Below, one piece after another: positions 33,400 through 42,795 of a stretch of DNA of 64,000 bases; position 1 is the first letter of the stretch; the number at the start of each line of letters is the position of its first letter. Source of the stretch: Paludibacteraceae bacterium (GTDB lineage Bacteria > Bacteroidota > Bacteroidia > Bacteroidales > Paludibacteraceae); assembly GCA_017962085.1 (NCBI GenBank), contig JAGCWA010000049.1, positions 1-64,000 of the forward strand, in the 5' to 3' direction. The translations under genes were made by a program, and so were the position numbers. The notes beneath the pieces are model-generated. The model worked only from the letters and a program-made list of their open reading frames with translations. It had not been told where the DNA came from and did no database searches.

Positions 33400-33427
33400 A
33401 ATCCCGGCAATTTTTGTTGTCGGGATT
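33400..33427 (-). terminator. Terminator of the trigger factor gene
   Basis: On the minus strand AATCCCGACAA pairs with TTGCCGGGATT with one wobble, followed by a run of eight T. It sits 20 bp after the tig stop, so clpP needs its own promoter or read-through. Confidence 0.9.
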
Positions 33428-33446
33428 GATTTTTTGAAAATTTTTA

Positions 33447-34814
33447 TTATTTCCCTTGCTCTGAGAACAATTTGTTGAACTCTTCAAGTGAAACTTTCTT
33501 CACATCCAATTTGATCTTGGACTTCACAACGTTCATCACTTTCTCTTCCATGACGCGCTCCGCGATCTGCTGAATGGACTCTTTCTTCTTCAACATCTCT
33601 TTCGCGTAGTTCTCCAAAACGTCGGTTGGAACAGTCGACATGCCATATTGCGCGAATTGCGCTTGGGCAGTCTTCTTGGCGAACTCCATCATGTCGCCTT
33701 CCTCGATCTTGATTTGGTTGTCCGTGGCGATCTTGTTCTTGGTCAGTTGCCATTTCAAATCGTCCAACATCATTGGATATTGTGCCTCCAAATCTTCCGC
33801 ACTGATCTTCTCGTTGGTCTCTGCTACCCAACGTTTCAGGAACGCGTCAGGGAATGCCGCGTCACCGAACGCTTCCTTAGCCAAAACTTTTTGGGAGTCG
33901 AGCAACAATTTGTAGTCGCTGTCTGCCACGAGTGATTTCTTGACGTCGTCCGCCAAGCGAGCCTTGAACTCCTCCTCGCTCTTCACAACGCCCTCTCCGA
34001 GAGCCTTGTCGAACAACTCTTGGTTCAACTCAGCCGCCTTGAAACGGGTTACGCTCTTGATGGTGAACTTGAAATCCGCATCTACGGAAGCAACCTCTTC
34101 TCTCTTAATCTTCAAGAGGGAAGCGATCTCTCCTTCGTTCTCGAACGCCTTCTTAGGGTTGAACGAAACGGATGCGCCTACCTTAGCGCCTACGAAGAGT
34201 GCCTTCTGGTCTGCGTCCTTCATGTATTTAGGGCAAAGAACAGCGTCCTCTACCTTGATGCCGTCTTCCTTCTCCTTCGTCTTGGTGCGCATCTCCACGA
34301 TGTCGCCCTTCACTACGTCGGACTCAACCACGTCCGTAGCCTCGTCGTAAGATCCGAAACGGTCTTGGTATGACTTCACGGCGTTGTTCACCATGTCATC
34401 GCCGACCTCGATCTCGTAGTATGGAGCACTGATCTTGTTGCTCAAAACCAGTTTGTTCTCAGGTGCTATCGCTATGTCAAATTTGAACTCGAAGTCTTCC
34501 TCCTTGCTGAAATCAATCTCTTTCTGCTCTGTTTTGTTAGGAAGTGGTTGGCCGAGGATCTCGATGTTGTTCTCCTTGATGTAATCCATCAATTTCTCTG
34601 AAATGATGTTGTTGATTTCGTCTGCCATGGCAGCTTTACCGTATAGCTTCTTTACCATCGTCATCGGAATGTTTCCCGGACGGAATCCTGGTACGTTAGC
34701 TCTTTGTTTGTATTTGCGGAGCGTCTTCTCCACCGCTTCTTGGTAATCTGCCTTCACAACTTGCATTGTGATGATCGCGTTCGTAGCGTCGATGTCTTTT
34801 CTAGCGATATTCAT
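33447..34814 (-). CDS. tig: Trigger factor
   Basis: Trigger factor is the ribosome-associated chaperone and prolyl isomerase. The N-terminal ribosome-binding signature GFRPGNIP is present (near residue 45), followed by a PPIase-like region and the helical C-terminal arms. I trimmed the long frame to the ATG at 34814 (455 residues, MNIARKDID), because the 25 upstream residues overlap the promoter at 34855-34885. The tig, clpP, clpX order matches that of other Bacteroidetes and of E. coli. Confidence 0.95.
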   Translation of the reverse strand: MNIARKDIDATNAIITMQVVKADYQEAVEKTLRKYKQRANVPGFRPGNIPMTMVKKLYGKAAMADEINNIISEKLMDYIKENNIEILGQPLPNKTEQKEIDFSKEEDFEFKFDIAIAPENKLVLSNKISAPYYEIEVGDDMVNNAVKSYQDRFGSYDEATDVVESDVVKGDIVEMRTKTKEKEDGIKVEDAVLCPKYMKDADQKALFVGAKVGASVSFNPKKAFENEGEIASLLKIKREEVASVDADFKFTIKSVTRFKAAELNQELFDKALGEGVVKSEEEFKARLADDVKKSLVADSDYKLLLDSQKVLAKEAFGDAAFPDAFLKRWVAETNEKISAEDLEAQYPMMLDDLKWQLTKNKIATDNQIKIEEGDMMEFAKKTAQAQFAQYGMSTVPTDVLENYAKEMLKKKESIQQIAERVMEEKVMNVVKSKIKLDVKKVSLEEFNKLFSEQGK

Positions 34815-34854
34815 ATTGTTTATTTTAAGTATAATTCTTTTGTAAATCAGGGTG

Positions 34855-34885
34855 CAAAGGTAATGATTTTTTCTATTCCTACAAA
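34855..34885 (-). promoter_or_regulatory. Promoter of the trigger factor gene
   Basis: On the minus strand TTTG (34882-34885) and TACCTTTG (34855-34862) stand 19 bp apart, an exact Bacteroidetes -33/-7 arrangement. The leader to the ATG would be about 35 nt. Confidence 0.78.
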
Positions 34886-34941
34886 CCAAAATTCTTTATG
34901 ATTGTTTTTCGCACCTTTATTGGTGACGGAAGCCAATGAAA

Positions 34942-34968
34942 AAGGGGATTCCAAGTAGGAGTCCCCTT
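34942..34968 (-). terminator. pheT terminator
   Basis: On the minus strand AAGGGGACTCC pairs with GGAATCCCCTT (one wobble) with a 5-base loop, then TTT follows. It is 28 bp after the pheT stop. Confidence 0.82.
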
Positions 34969-34995
34969 CCTCGATTTTATGGTTTGTCCGATTGA

Positions 34996-37461
34996 TTAAC
35001 GGATTTTTGCGCCTAATTTCTCTTCGAAATTCTTCATCAACTTGTTCATGATGGCGTCGATTTGTCCATCCTTCATCGTCTTCGCCTCGTCTTGTAGGAT
35101 GAAGCTTACCGCATACGATTTCTTGCCTGACTCGAGGTTCTTTCCCTCGTACACGTCGAAGAGATAGATGTTCTTGATGAATTTCTTCTCCGTCTCCATG
35201 GCTACCTTGGCGATGTCCTCGAAAGTGGTCGATTTGTTGATCAACAGCGCCAAATCCCTCTTTACTTCTGGGAACTTGGAGATGTCCTTGTAGGTGACTT
35301 TGTGGTTCTTCAGCTCGGACAGGATTTTGTTCCACTCCAAATCTGCGTAGTATACACTGTTCTCCAATCCGAAGATGTTCAACGCTTTCTTGGATACGAC
35401 TCCCAACGTGGCGAGCAGTTTGCCCGTGTGGGTCATGATGGTCATTCCATCTGAAATGAATTCATCGTCATAGCCTCCGTATACCAAGCCTTTCTGCTCG
35501 AATCCAAGCCTTGCGAATATGTTCTCGACATATGCCCTCAACTGGTAGAAGGAGGTCTTCTCTTGCCTCAAAACCCAACTTTGGGTGGTCTTGTTACCGC
35601 TCAACCAAATGCCGAGGTGGAGTTCCTCCGAGTATGGTTTCAGCGGTGCCTCCTCCGTGGATTCCTTCTCAGGGTTCTTGTGGTAGCAGTTGCCGAACTC
35701 GTAGAACTTGATGTCCGCGTTCTTTCTGTTCACGTTGTAGGCTACACTTTCCAATCCGCCGAAAAGCAACGATTGCCTCATGCATCCCAAGTCGGCGCTC
35801 AATGGGTTCATCACCATCACAGCGTTCTTGATAGGATATTTCTCAGACTCAGCGTAGTAGGAGATCTTTGTAAGCGAGTTGTTGAGTATCTCGTTGAATC
35901 CGCAGCCTGTCAGTTGCTCGGAGATGAGGTTCTGGAGCTTCAGGCTATTCGGACGTGGCGAATAGGCGATGGACGAACTGAGGGATAATCCCTCTTGCAC
36001 GTTGTCGTAGCCATAGATACGAAGCAGGTCTTCGATCACGTCCACATCCCTGGTCACATCGACTCTGTAGGTAGGTACGGCAAGCGAAAGTCCGTTCTCG
36101 TCCTCCTTCTTGATCTCTATCTCAAGGCCGGAAAGGATGGTCTTCACCTCTTCCTTCTTGATCTCCTTGCCGATGAGGGTGTTGATTTTGTTGTAGGTGA
36201 TATCCACAGGGAATGGCGCCACAGGGGTAGGGTAGATGTCGTGCACTTCGCTCGATATGTTACCGCCCGCCAACTCCTTGATGAGGAGCGCGGCGCACTT
36301 CAGGATGTAAATCGTATTGTTAGGATCGCAACCTCTCTCGTAGCGGAACGACGCATCAGTGTTGAGTCCGAATCTGCGGGCTGTCTTCCTGATGTATACA
36401 GGGTTGAAGCATGCGCTCTCGAGGAAGATGTTGCGGGTGGAATCGGTGACGCCGGAGTCTAAACCTCCGAACACGCCGGCGAGGCATGCGCCGCCTTTCT
36501 CGTCGCAGATCATCAGGTCGTCTGCCGTCAAGGTTCTCTCCACACCATCGAGCGTGGTAAACTTGGTTCCGTTCGGCAATGTCTTGACGATGATGTGCTT
36601 GCCTGCCATCTTATCCAAATCGAAGGCGTGGAGTGGCTGTCCTAAAGCGTGCAGCAGATAGTTGGTGGCATCCACCACGTTATTGATTGGCCTAAGACCG
36701 ATGGCCTTCAGCGCATTCTGCATCCATTTAGGGGATTCCTTTACCGTGATGCCTGTGATGGCCACGCCGGAGTAGCGGGTGCAAGCAGCTGTGTTCTCCA
36801 CGTCCACTTTCACAGGGCAACTATTATCGTCCACCTTGAAGGCGGAAACATCTGGCTTGCTGAGTTTGTACTTCCCTGGCTGATGGTATTGGAGGTATGC
36901 CGCAAGGTCGCGCGCCACACCGTAATGGGAGGTCGCGTCGATACGGTTCGGGGTGATGTCCACCTCGATCACATAGTCTGTCTCGATGCCGTAGTATGTC
37001 TTGGCCAATGTGCCTACAGGCACGTCCGCCGGCAACTCGATGATGCCCGCATGGCTGGTTCCGACACCGATCTCGTCCTCGGCGCAGAGCATTCCGTAGG
37101 AATCTACGCCACGGAGTTTGAATTTAGTGATGGTGGAACATTTGTCGCCTTCGTACAGCTTCGTGCCGAGGGTGGCGACGATGGTTTTGATTCCGGTACG
37201 GCAGTTGGCGGCGCCGCACACGATCTGTAGGGGCTCGCCCTGACCTACATTGACTTTCGTAACATGAAGATGGTCGGAGTCTGGATGCGCCACGCATTCC
37301 AATACCTCACCCACTACTAATCCTTCCAATCCTCCTTTGATGGATTGTATCTCTTCAACTCCACCGACCTCAAGACCTATCGAGGTTAAAACCTTTGAGA
37401 CTTCTTCCGGCTCTATATCAAGATTGATATACTTTTTTAACCAATTGTACGAAATGTTCAT
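34996..37461 (-). CDS. pheT: Phenylalanyl-tRNA synthetase beta subunit
   Basis: PheT pairs with PheS to form the alpha2beta2 enzyme that charges tRNA-Phe. The 821-residue protein has the N-terminal tRNA-binding OB fold (VVGEVLECVAHPDSDHLHVTKVNVG), B3/B4 (editing) and B5 domains in the middle, and the C-terminal ferredoxin-like anticodon-binding domain (YKDISKFPEVKRDLALLI to the end). The ATG at 37461 (MNISYNWLKKY) is the standard family start; the frame extends three residues further. pheS is not in the window. Confidence 0.97.
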   Translation of the reverse strand: MNISYNWLKKYINLDIEPEEVSKVLTSIGLEVGGVEEIQSIKGGLEGLVVGEVLECVAHPDSDHLHVTKVNVGQGEPLQIVCGAANCRTGIKTIVATLGTKLYEGDKCSTITKFKLRGVDSYGMLCAEDEIGVGTSHAGIIELPADVPVGTLAKTYYGIETDYVIEVDITPNRIDATSHYGVARDLAAYLQYHQPGKYKLSKPDVSAFKVDDNSCPVKVDVENTAACTRYSGVAITGITVKESPKWMQNALKAIGLRPINNVVDATNYLLHALGQPLHAFDLDKMAGKHIIVKTLPNGTKFTTLDGVERTLTADDLMICDEKGGACLAGVFGGLDSGVTDSTRNIFLESACFNPVYIRKTARRFGLNTDASFRYERGCDPNNTIYILKCAALLIKELAGGNISSEVHDIYPTPVAPFPVDITYNKINTLIGKEIKKEEVKTILSGLEIEIKKEDENGLSLAVPTYRVDVTRDVDVIEDLLRIYGYDNVQEGLSLSSSIAYSPRPNSLKLQNLISEQLTGCGFNEILNNSLTKISYYAESEKYPIKNAVMVMNPLSADLGCMRQSLLFGGLESVAYNVNRKNADIKFYEFGNCYHKNPEKESTEEAPLKPYSEELHLGIWLSGNKTTQSWVLRQEKTSFYQLRAYVENIFARLGFEQKGLVYGGYDDEFISDGMTIMTHTGKLLATLGVVSKKALNIFGLENSVYYADLEWNKILSELKNHKVTYKDISKFPEVKRDLALLINKSTTFEDIAKVAMETEKKFIKNIYLFDVYEGKNLESGKKSYAVSFILQDEAKTMKDGQIDAIMNKLMKNFEEKLGAKIR

Positions 37462-37660
37462 TACTAACAATATTTTTTCGAGTGGCGACTGCGCCTCCCT
37501 TTATTCCTGAACCGCGAATTTATAAAAATATTCTCTATTCTAAAAAGCCGATAATAAGAAATGGGGCTGGATTGAAAAAAATAAGTTTATTCTTCCCTCG
37601 ACGGGAGGATAGTGGGTCTTTTCGGCGGGTGAAATGCCTGGATAAATTGCGTTCGCGTCT

Positions 37661-37690
37661 TTTGCCGTTTAGATTTATGTTTTATCTTTG
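37661..37690 (+). promoter_or_regulatory. Promoter of the acyltransferase gene
   Basis: TTTG (37661-37664) and TATCTTTG (37683-37690) are 18 bp apart, one base under the normal spacing. The leader to the ATG at 37757 would be about 60 nt and contains a small inverted repeat (AATGAAT ... ATTCATT). Confidence 0.68.
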
Positions 37691-37756
37691 TGATGTGAAA
37701 AGTGAATGAATTCGTATTCATTTATTCTATAGTCGCGAAACCTCACATTTTGTATA

Positions 37757-38923
37757 ATGTCTGTCGAATCTCAAAATCACGACACGCTTCAGTCTAAGGT
37801 CATCGATTGGATAAAATTCCCGTTGATAGTGGGAGTTGTGTTTGTCCATTTCAAAGGGATGAACGTTTCAGGTGGTGATGTGCCGATAGATCAGTTGCCT
37901 CTGTTTGAGGATGGTTGGTCGTCCGCAATCTACAATTCTCTGAGAGTCCTTTTCTCGTATACCTTCGGTAATGTTAGTGTTCCTTTGTTCTTCTTGATCT
38001 CCGGCTTTCTTTTTTTCAGGAGCCTGAAGCCTGCGGACAATACATTCTCTGTTGAAACATATTGGTATAAACTGAAGAGCCGTTTCAAGACGCTTCTGAT
38101 CCCCTATGTGCTGTGGATTGTTATTTGCTTATGTGTTTCTATCATTACGGGCGTATTCCTAAAGCACGAATGTTCGCTGGCCGATTTCCTTGAGAAAAAC
38201 AACTACTTCCATGTGTTTTGGGATAGTCAGAAGGGAAGTGGACACAGCGTGAATATTTGGGGGATGGAGCGCTTGCCCAATATTTATCCATTCTTGAATC
38301 CTTTTTGGTATGTTCGTGACCTCATCGTATGTGTTCTCTTTTCTCCCCTGATATATTGGTTCGTGAGGAAGTTGAAGTTTTTTTCTGTGGTTATCCTCTG
38401 GCTTGTCGCAGAGATGAATTTATGGCCACAAATTCCAGGATTCCACATGGGAGGTTTTTTCTGGTTCCCGCTTGGCGCGTATTTCTCCATATTTGGGAAA
38501 AACCTTGTCGTCGAATTCCGGAAGGTGAAGATCCCGAGTTACATCTTGTCTGCCATCGTTATTTTTCTAAAGCTCTATTTCTGGAATAAAACGCTTTTGC
38601 CTTTGGGCAGCGTCACAGGGTATCTGATTCTAGGAGTCGCCTTTTTTAACCTTTCCGCCGATATAGTGGAGAAAGGGTTGATTAAAATACCGAAACTCTT
38701 TTTGGAAAGCCAGTTCTTTGTTTATGCGCTGCATACGATTTTCGTCCAAACAAACACGAAAAAGCTATTTGATTTCATCTTACCGTTTGACCACTCGATT
38801 TTGTGTTTGGGGGTCAAATATTTTATGACAAATTTGATGACGGTGGCATTTTGTGTCTTGGCGTATTGGTTATGTAGGACTCTCTTTCCAAGGATTTGTT
38901 CTCTTTTGACGGGAGGACGTTAA
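37757..38923 (+). CDS. Membrane acyltransferase (acyltransferase 3 family)
   Basis: The family transfers acyl groups, often acetyl, to sugars of surface polysaccharides or other extracytoplasmic acceptors. The 388-residue protein has about ten hydrophobic segments, the N-terminal Val-Phe-Val-His region with the conserved His (GVVFVHFKGM) and the PLFFLISGFLFF plus YKLKSRFKTLLIPYVLWI blocks typical of acyltransferase 3. Substrate is unknown; the capsule locus is 13 kb away, so a link is speculative. Confidence 0.88.
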   Translation: MSVESQNHDTLQSKVIDWIKFPLIVGVVFVHFKGMNVSGGDVPIDQLPLFEDGWSSAIYNSLRVLFSYTFGNVSVPLFFLISGFLFFRSLKPADNTFSVETYWYKLKSRFKTLLIPYVLWIVICLCVSIITGVFLKHECSLADFLEKNNYFHVFWDSQKGSGHSVNIWGMERLPNIYPFLNPFWYVRDLIVCVLFSPLIYWFVRKLKFFSVVILWLVAEMNLWPQIPGFHMGGFFWFPLGAYFSIFGKNLVVEFRKVKIPSYILSAIVIFLKLYFWNKTLLPLGSVTGYLILGVAFFNLSADIVEKGLIKIPKLFLESQFFVYALHTIFVQTNTKKLFDFILPFDHSILCLGVKYFMTNLMTVAFCVLAYWLCRTLFPRICSLLTGGR

Positions 38924-38974
38924 TGTTTTTTCCTTTTTTTTTCACTAAACCGTCATAAAAAACGGAGAGTGCAT

Positions 38975-38982
38975 TATCTTTG
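38975..38982 (+). promoter_or_regulatory. Candidate -7 element (TATCTTTG)
   Basis: TATCTTTG 20 bp upstream of the esterase-like ATG matches the -7 consensus. The -33 box is not seen at the expected distance. It supports the ATG at 39002 over the earlier frame start at 38969. Confidence 0.5.
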
Positions 38983-39001
38983 CGAAATAAGTTTATTGGA
39001 T

Positions 39002-39796
39002 ATGGCAAAGTTTCGATTCTTATTATTGGGGATGTTGATGTCCCTGTTCTATAATGCTCAGGCTGAGGAGACCGAGTATTCCTCCGATTACTTCTATGCG
39101 AGGGAGTACCGTTATCAGGGTGACACGCTTCGCTACCGTATCCTATATCCGAAAGGGTATGGTGTCGAGGGATTGAAATTTCCTCTCTTCATCTTTCTTC
39201 ACGGTGAGGAGGAACGTGGCAATGACAACTTGATGCAACTGAAATATGGCGCCAGTTTATACATGAGCGAGGAGGCTCGTAATTATCAGTCGGCGGTGGT
39301 CATCATGCCTCAGTGCCCGAAGGATGATTATTGGGCGAAATATGACAAGTTGGATGACGGTTCGATTGTGTTGAGGGAAAACCCGGAGCAGACGAAGAGC
39401 AGCATCGTCGTGGAAAAGCTGATTCAGCATTTCTTGAAAAAGGAGAACGAAATCGATGTTACGAGAGTCTATTTGGTGGGTAAGGATATGGGGGCATTTG
39501 GGGTGTTGGACCTTGCCGCCCGCAACCCGAAAATGTATACGGCTGTAGTGGCTGTCTCCGGCGTGATAGAGCCGTCCCGCATGAAGAAAAAGAAAGTCTT
39601 TGTGCGCCTCTACCATGGGGTGGAGGATCCTATTGTCCCGATTCAGTATGCGCGTGATTTGGAGGCGGTCCTCAAGTCCAATTCCAATGGTTCGGACTTG
39701 GTGGAGTATCAAGACACTAAGCATGACGACGCATGGGAAATGGCCATCAGTGCCTCTGATTTCATGGAGTGGCTCTTCGAAAAGAGGAAAAAGTGA
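39002..39796 (+). CDS. Secreted alpha/beta hydrolase (predicted peptidase family), Asp in nucleophile position
   Basis: This 264-residue protein has a signal peptide (cleavage near YNAQAEE) and the fold of the PHB depolymerase-like predicted esterases/peptidases: LFIFLHGEEERGNDN near the start, then the nucleophile elbow and RLYHGVEDPIVP with Asp209 and DTKHDDAWEMA with His241 as the acid and base. The elbow reads G160-K-D-M-G164, with Asp162 where relatives have Ser (GLSMGG). It is either an inactive homologue or uses an Asp nucleophile as dehalogenases and epoxide hydrolases do. Substrate unknown. Confidence 0.82.
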   Translation: MAKFRFLLLGMLMSLFYNAQAEETEYSSDYFYAREYRYQGDTLRYRILYPKGYGVEGLKFPLFIFLHGEEERGNDNLMQLKYGASLYMSEEARNYQSAVVIMPQCPKDDYWAKYDKLDDGSIVLRENPEQTKSSIVVEKLIQHFLKKENEIDVTRVYLVGKDMGAFGVLDLAARNPKMYTAVVAVSGVIEPSRMKKKKVFVRLYHGVEDPIVPIQYARDLEAVLKSNSNGSDLVEYQDTKHDDAWEMAISASDFMEWLFEKRKK

Positions 39797-39877
39797 TTCT
39801 CTCCGCTGTTTGAGGGAAGAGTTGTTTCGATGAAGGTCCCCTTTTGTAGAATATTAATTTAAAACGTTGCCTTCCGT

Positions 39878-40768
39878 ATGGTTGTATTGGCTGTTGTGAT
39901 CTTCCTGGCCGCCCTGCTTATGGCTGTAGCCATGTTGGTGTTGAATGTGAGTAATATGTATCCCATGGAAGATGATGTGGCGTGCCTGATCCGCCTCCTC
40001 GTTTCGGTTGTCAAGTGTGATGGGGAAGCGGATGCGGAGGAGGTCGCCGCTGTCAAGTCATATATCAACTCATCTCCTCGTTGGGGTAATTACATCATCA
40101 AATATTTTGAACGTGAACTGAGCCTTTCGAATGTCAAGTTCTTAGGCTATGAAACTGCCGAACTCCCGCTGTTCGTGTTGAATAGGAAGGAAAGTGACGG
40201 GTTTGTTTCCAAACATAACATCTCCGACCTCTCCTCCAATGCCATTTCCAAACTCTTCCGTAAGTACTCCGAACGGATGGAATTCATGGATGCTTTGTTC
40301 CAAATCGCTTATTCTCAGGATGGTGTGAGCGATGTGGAGGTGGATGTGTTACGTGAGGTGGCGCATTATTTGTGCATCAAATCGTGGGATTTCACCGGCT
40401 TCCTGTACAAGTATGAGTACATGGTGGACGAGCAGCAGAAAAAGCAGAAAAGGCAAGAGGAGGAACAGAAACGTGGAGAAAAGAATAATGGGTCGAAAGG
40501 AAACGAGCGCCGCAAAAGACATGAGGCTCGTTTCAAGGATGTCACGAACACTCGTACGAAGGAGGCCCTTCAACTCTTGGAGGTTACGGAGAATGCGGAC
40601 GAGCAGGAGATCAAATCCGCTTACCGCCGATTGGCGAAGAAGTATCACCCGGACACGCTCTCAGCTAATGTTTCCGAAAAGGAGAAGGAGGAGGCTGTCG
40701 CACGGTTCCGCTCGATCCATGAGGCTTACGAGTTTCTATTGTCGGCTGAAATGGTCCATGTGAGATAA
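39878..40768 (+). CDS. TerB-DnaJ membrane protein, copy 1
   Basis: The layout is an N-terminal transmembrane helix (about residues 3-23), a TerB-like helical domain and a C-terminal J domain. The TerB part has the two repeat-like acidic motifs LIRLLVSVVKCDGEAD and LFQIAYSQDGVSDVEVDVLREVAHYL. A charged linker (Lys/Glu-rich, about 186-216) leads to the J domain with the HPD motif at 257-259. This is the DjlA arrangement, a membrane co-chaperone that stimulates Hsp70 (DnaK). It is the first of three tandem paralogues and starts 81 bp after the hydrolase gene. Confidence 0.9.
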   Translation: MVVLAVVIFLAALLMAVAMLVLNVSNMYPMEDDVACLIRLLVSVVKCDGEADAEEVAAVKSYINSSPRWGNYIIKYFERELSLSNVKFLGYETAELPLFVLNRKESDGFVSKHNISDLSSNAISKLFRKYSERMEFMDALFQIAYSQDGVSDVEVDVLREVAHYLCIKSWDFTGFLYKYEYMVDEQQKKQKRQEEEQKRGEKNNGSKGNERRKRHEARFKDVTNTRTKEALQLLEVTENADEQEIKSAYRRLAKKYHPDTLSANVSEKEKEEAVARFRSIHEAYEFLLSAEMVHVR

Positions 40769-40833
40769 ATAAAGGTTCAGCGTTTAACGAATGGATGGAA
40801 TTTTGAATAATTGTTGATTTCGAATTAATTGTT

Positions 40834-41838
40834 ATGAGAACGATTTTATTGGCAGATGTCACCATGGATCCGATGCTCTTCTTGTTCCTTTTCATATTCC
40901 TTCCATTTTGTTTTTTTATATTTCTATTGAAGCTCATCGATGAAATTAAAAACATCCCTACAAAATTTAAATATTACCGCAATAAGATTAGCAGTTTCAT
41001 CCATAATCCACGTATCCTCGTCCCAGAAAAGAACTTGAAGTTTATCACTCTCTTTGCCGCGGTTGTCAAGTGTGACGGGAGGGTGAGGCATAAAGAGATA
41101 GAATTCGTAAAAAAACATATTTTTCTGTCGTCCCAATTTAATAAATACAGGGAAGAGTCCATCCGTTTTTTCGACAGCGAGATAGAGGATATCAACGTCC
41201 GTTTCATAGGCTATAAAACGACGAATGTCCCCTTCTTCATGTTGGACCGGAAAAATATTGTAGGGAAGAGTATTTCGGAGAGAGTCTCGGATATATCCTC
41301 TAACCTCTTCTCGAAATACTTAAAAAAGTATGTCGATCGGATGGAATTCATGGATATTCTGTTTCAAATCGCTTATTCACAGGCTGGTGTGAGCGATGAG
41401 GAAGTGAATCTCCTACGCGAGGTGGCCTATTCCCTTTACATCAGGTCATGGGACTTCACCTCCCTTCTGTACAAGTACGAGTACATAAAGGAGGAAGGAG
41501 AGAAGCAACAAAAGAAGGAACAAAAGCGTGCGGGGAACACGGGAAAGAAGAATCGTACGGAGAACGAAAAGAGTGAAGGTCAAAAGACTTCCGAGAACCG
41601 CTTCAAGAGCGTCGCCAAAACCCGTAAGATGGAAGCCCTCCAACTCTTGGAAATCACGGAGGGAGCGGACGAGCAGGAGATTAAATCCGCTTACCGTAGA
41701 ATGGCGAAGAAGTACCACCCGGACACGCTCTCAGCTAATGTCTCCGAAGAGGAGAAGGAGGCGGCTGCCGCACGGTTCCGCTCAATCCATGAAGCTTATG
41801 ATTTTTTACTATCTTTGGAAATGGTCCGCGCTAATTAA
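40834..41838 (+). CDS. TerB-DnaJ membrane protein, copy 2
   Basis: This 334-residue paralogue has a hydrophobic N-terminal segment (about residues 14-34), a TerB-like domain (FITLFAAVVKCDGRVR and LFQIAYSQAGVSDEEVNLLREVAYSL), a Lys/Glu-rich linker and a J domain with HPD at 295-297. The J domain is almost the same as in copy 1, whereas the first TerB half has diverged much more, with an inserted stretch before it. An ATG at 40864 is an alternative start. It starts 65 bp after copy 1. Confidence 0.9.
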   Translation: MRTILLADVTMDPMLFLFLFIFLPFCFFIFLLKLIDEIKNIPTKFKYYRNKISSFIHNPRILVPEKNLKFITLFAAVVKCDGRVRHKEIEFVKKHIFLSSQFNKYREESIRFFDSEIEDINVRFIGYKTTNVPFFMLDRKNIVGKSISERVSDISSNLFSKYLKKYVDRMEFMDILFQIAYSQAGVSDEEVNLLREVAYSLYIRSWDFTSLLYKYEYIKEEGEKQQKKEQKRAGNTGKKNRTENEKSEGQKTSENRFKSVAKTRKMEALQLLEITEGADEQEIKSAYRRMAKKYHPDTLSANVSEEEKEAAAARFRSIHEAYDFLLSLEMVRAN

Positions 41839-41866
41839 TCGTTGATGTGTGTAATTTATTGATTTT

Positions 41867-42784
41867 ATGTTTTTTACATTTTTGTTCGCTGCTATATTAA
41901 TTGCTATTGTGGGTTACATCATCGGGTTCCCCCAAGATTCCCGTGCGTCTTTGTCGCGTATGGAAGCGAAGTTCGTGGATTTGTTTGTGACTATTGCCAA
42001 ATGTGATGGGAAAAATGATCCGCTGAAGATTTTGCCTATTAAATCATATATCAGCTCGTGCATTCTTTTGAAAACAAATCGGGAGAAGATTATAAAGTGT
42101 TTGAATGCAGAACTGAAAAACACGCAGGTACATTTTCTTGGGTACGAATATGAAGGACTGCCCATTTTCATCAAAAAAAGGAAAAAGTCTGATGGACAAC
42201 AGGCTACAGAAAAAGTGTCGGATCTTGTGGCCTATCTTGCGGAGAATTATATCAAAAGTTACCATGACCGGATGGACTTCCTGGATGTTTTGTTCCAAAT
42301 CGCTTATTCACAGGATGGTGTGAGCGATATGGAGGTGGATTTGTTGCGTGAGGTGGCACATTATCTGCACATCAGTTCTTGGAACTTCACCACCTTCCTG
42401 TACAAGTACGAGTATCTAAAGAGGGAGCAAAGAGAGCAAGAACAACAATATCAACAATATCAACAAAAAGAGGAACAGAAGCGCTCAAGGAAGAAAAGAA
42501 AGAAGGAGAAGAGGGGAGGAAAAGGTCAGAAAGCGCATGAGACCCGTTTCGAGAATGTCACGAACACCCGCACGAAGGAGGCTTTCCAACTCCTGGAAAT
42601 TACGGAGAATGCGGACGAGCAGGAGATTAAGTCCGCCTATCGCAGGTTGGTGAAAATATGCCACCCGGACAAGCTCCCCGCTGGTGTCTCCGAAAAAGAG
42701 AAAGAGAAGGCTGTCGAACGGTTCCGCTCAATCCATGAGGCTTATAAGTTTTTGATGGAGAAGGATGCAATATTGAAAAAATAG
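41867..42784 (+). CDS. TerB-DnaJ membrane protein, copy 3
   Basis: This 305-residue paralogue has a short N-terminal membrane helix (about residues 2-19), a TerB-like domain (FVDLFVTIAKCDGKND and LFQIAYSQDGVSDMEVDLLREVAHYL), a Gln- and Lys-rich linker and a J domain with HPD at 266-268. The residues around HPD (ICHPDKLP) differ slightly from copies 1 and 2 (KYHPDTLS). It lies 28 bp after copy 2. The three-gene run ends 11 bp before the end of a convergent TerB-like gene. Confidence 0.9.
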   Translation: MFFTFLFAAILIAIVGYIIGFPQDSRASLSRMEAKFVDLFVTIAKCDGKNDPLKILPIKSYISSCILLKTNREKIIKCLNAELKNTQVHFLGYEYEGLPIFIKKRKKSDGQQATEKVSDLVAYLAENYIKSYHDRMDFLDVLFQIAYSQDGVSDMEVDLLREVAHYLHISSWNFTTFLYKYEYLKREQREQEQQYQQYQQKEEQKRSRKKRKKEKRGGKGQKAHETRFENVTNTRTKEAFQLLEITENADEQEIKSAYRRLVKICHPDKLPAGVSEKEKEKAVERFRSIHEAYKFLMEKDAILKK

Positions 42785-42795
42785 GGACGTGTTTT

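Noticed and set aside
37482-37709. 75-residue open frame between pheT and the acyltransferase
   Set aside because: It contains the acyltransferase promoter (37661-37690) and has no domain or coding-like composition.
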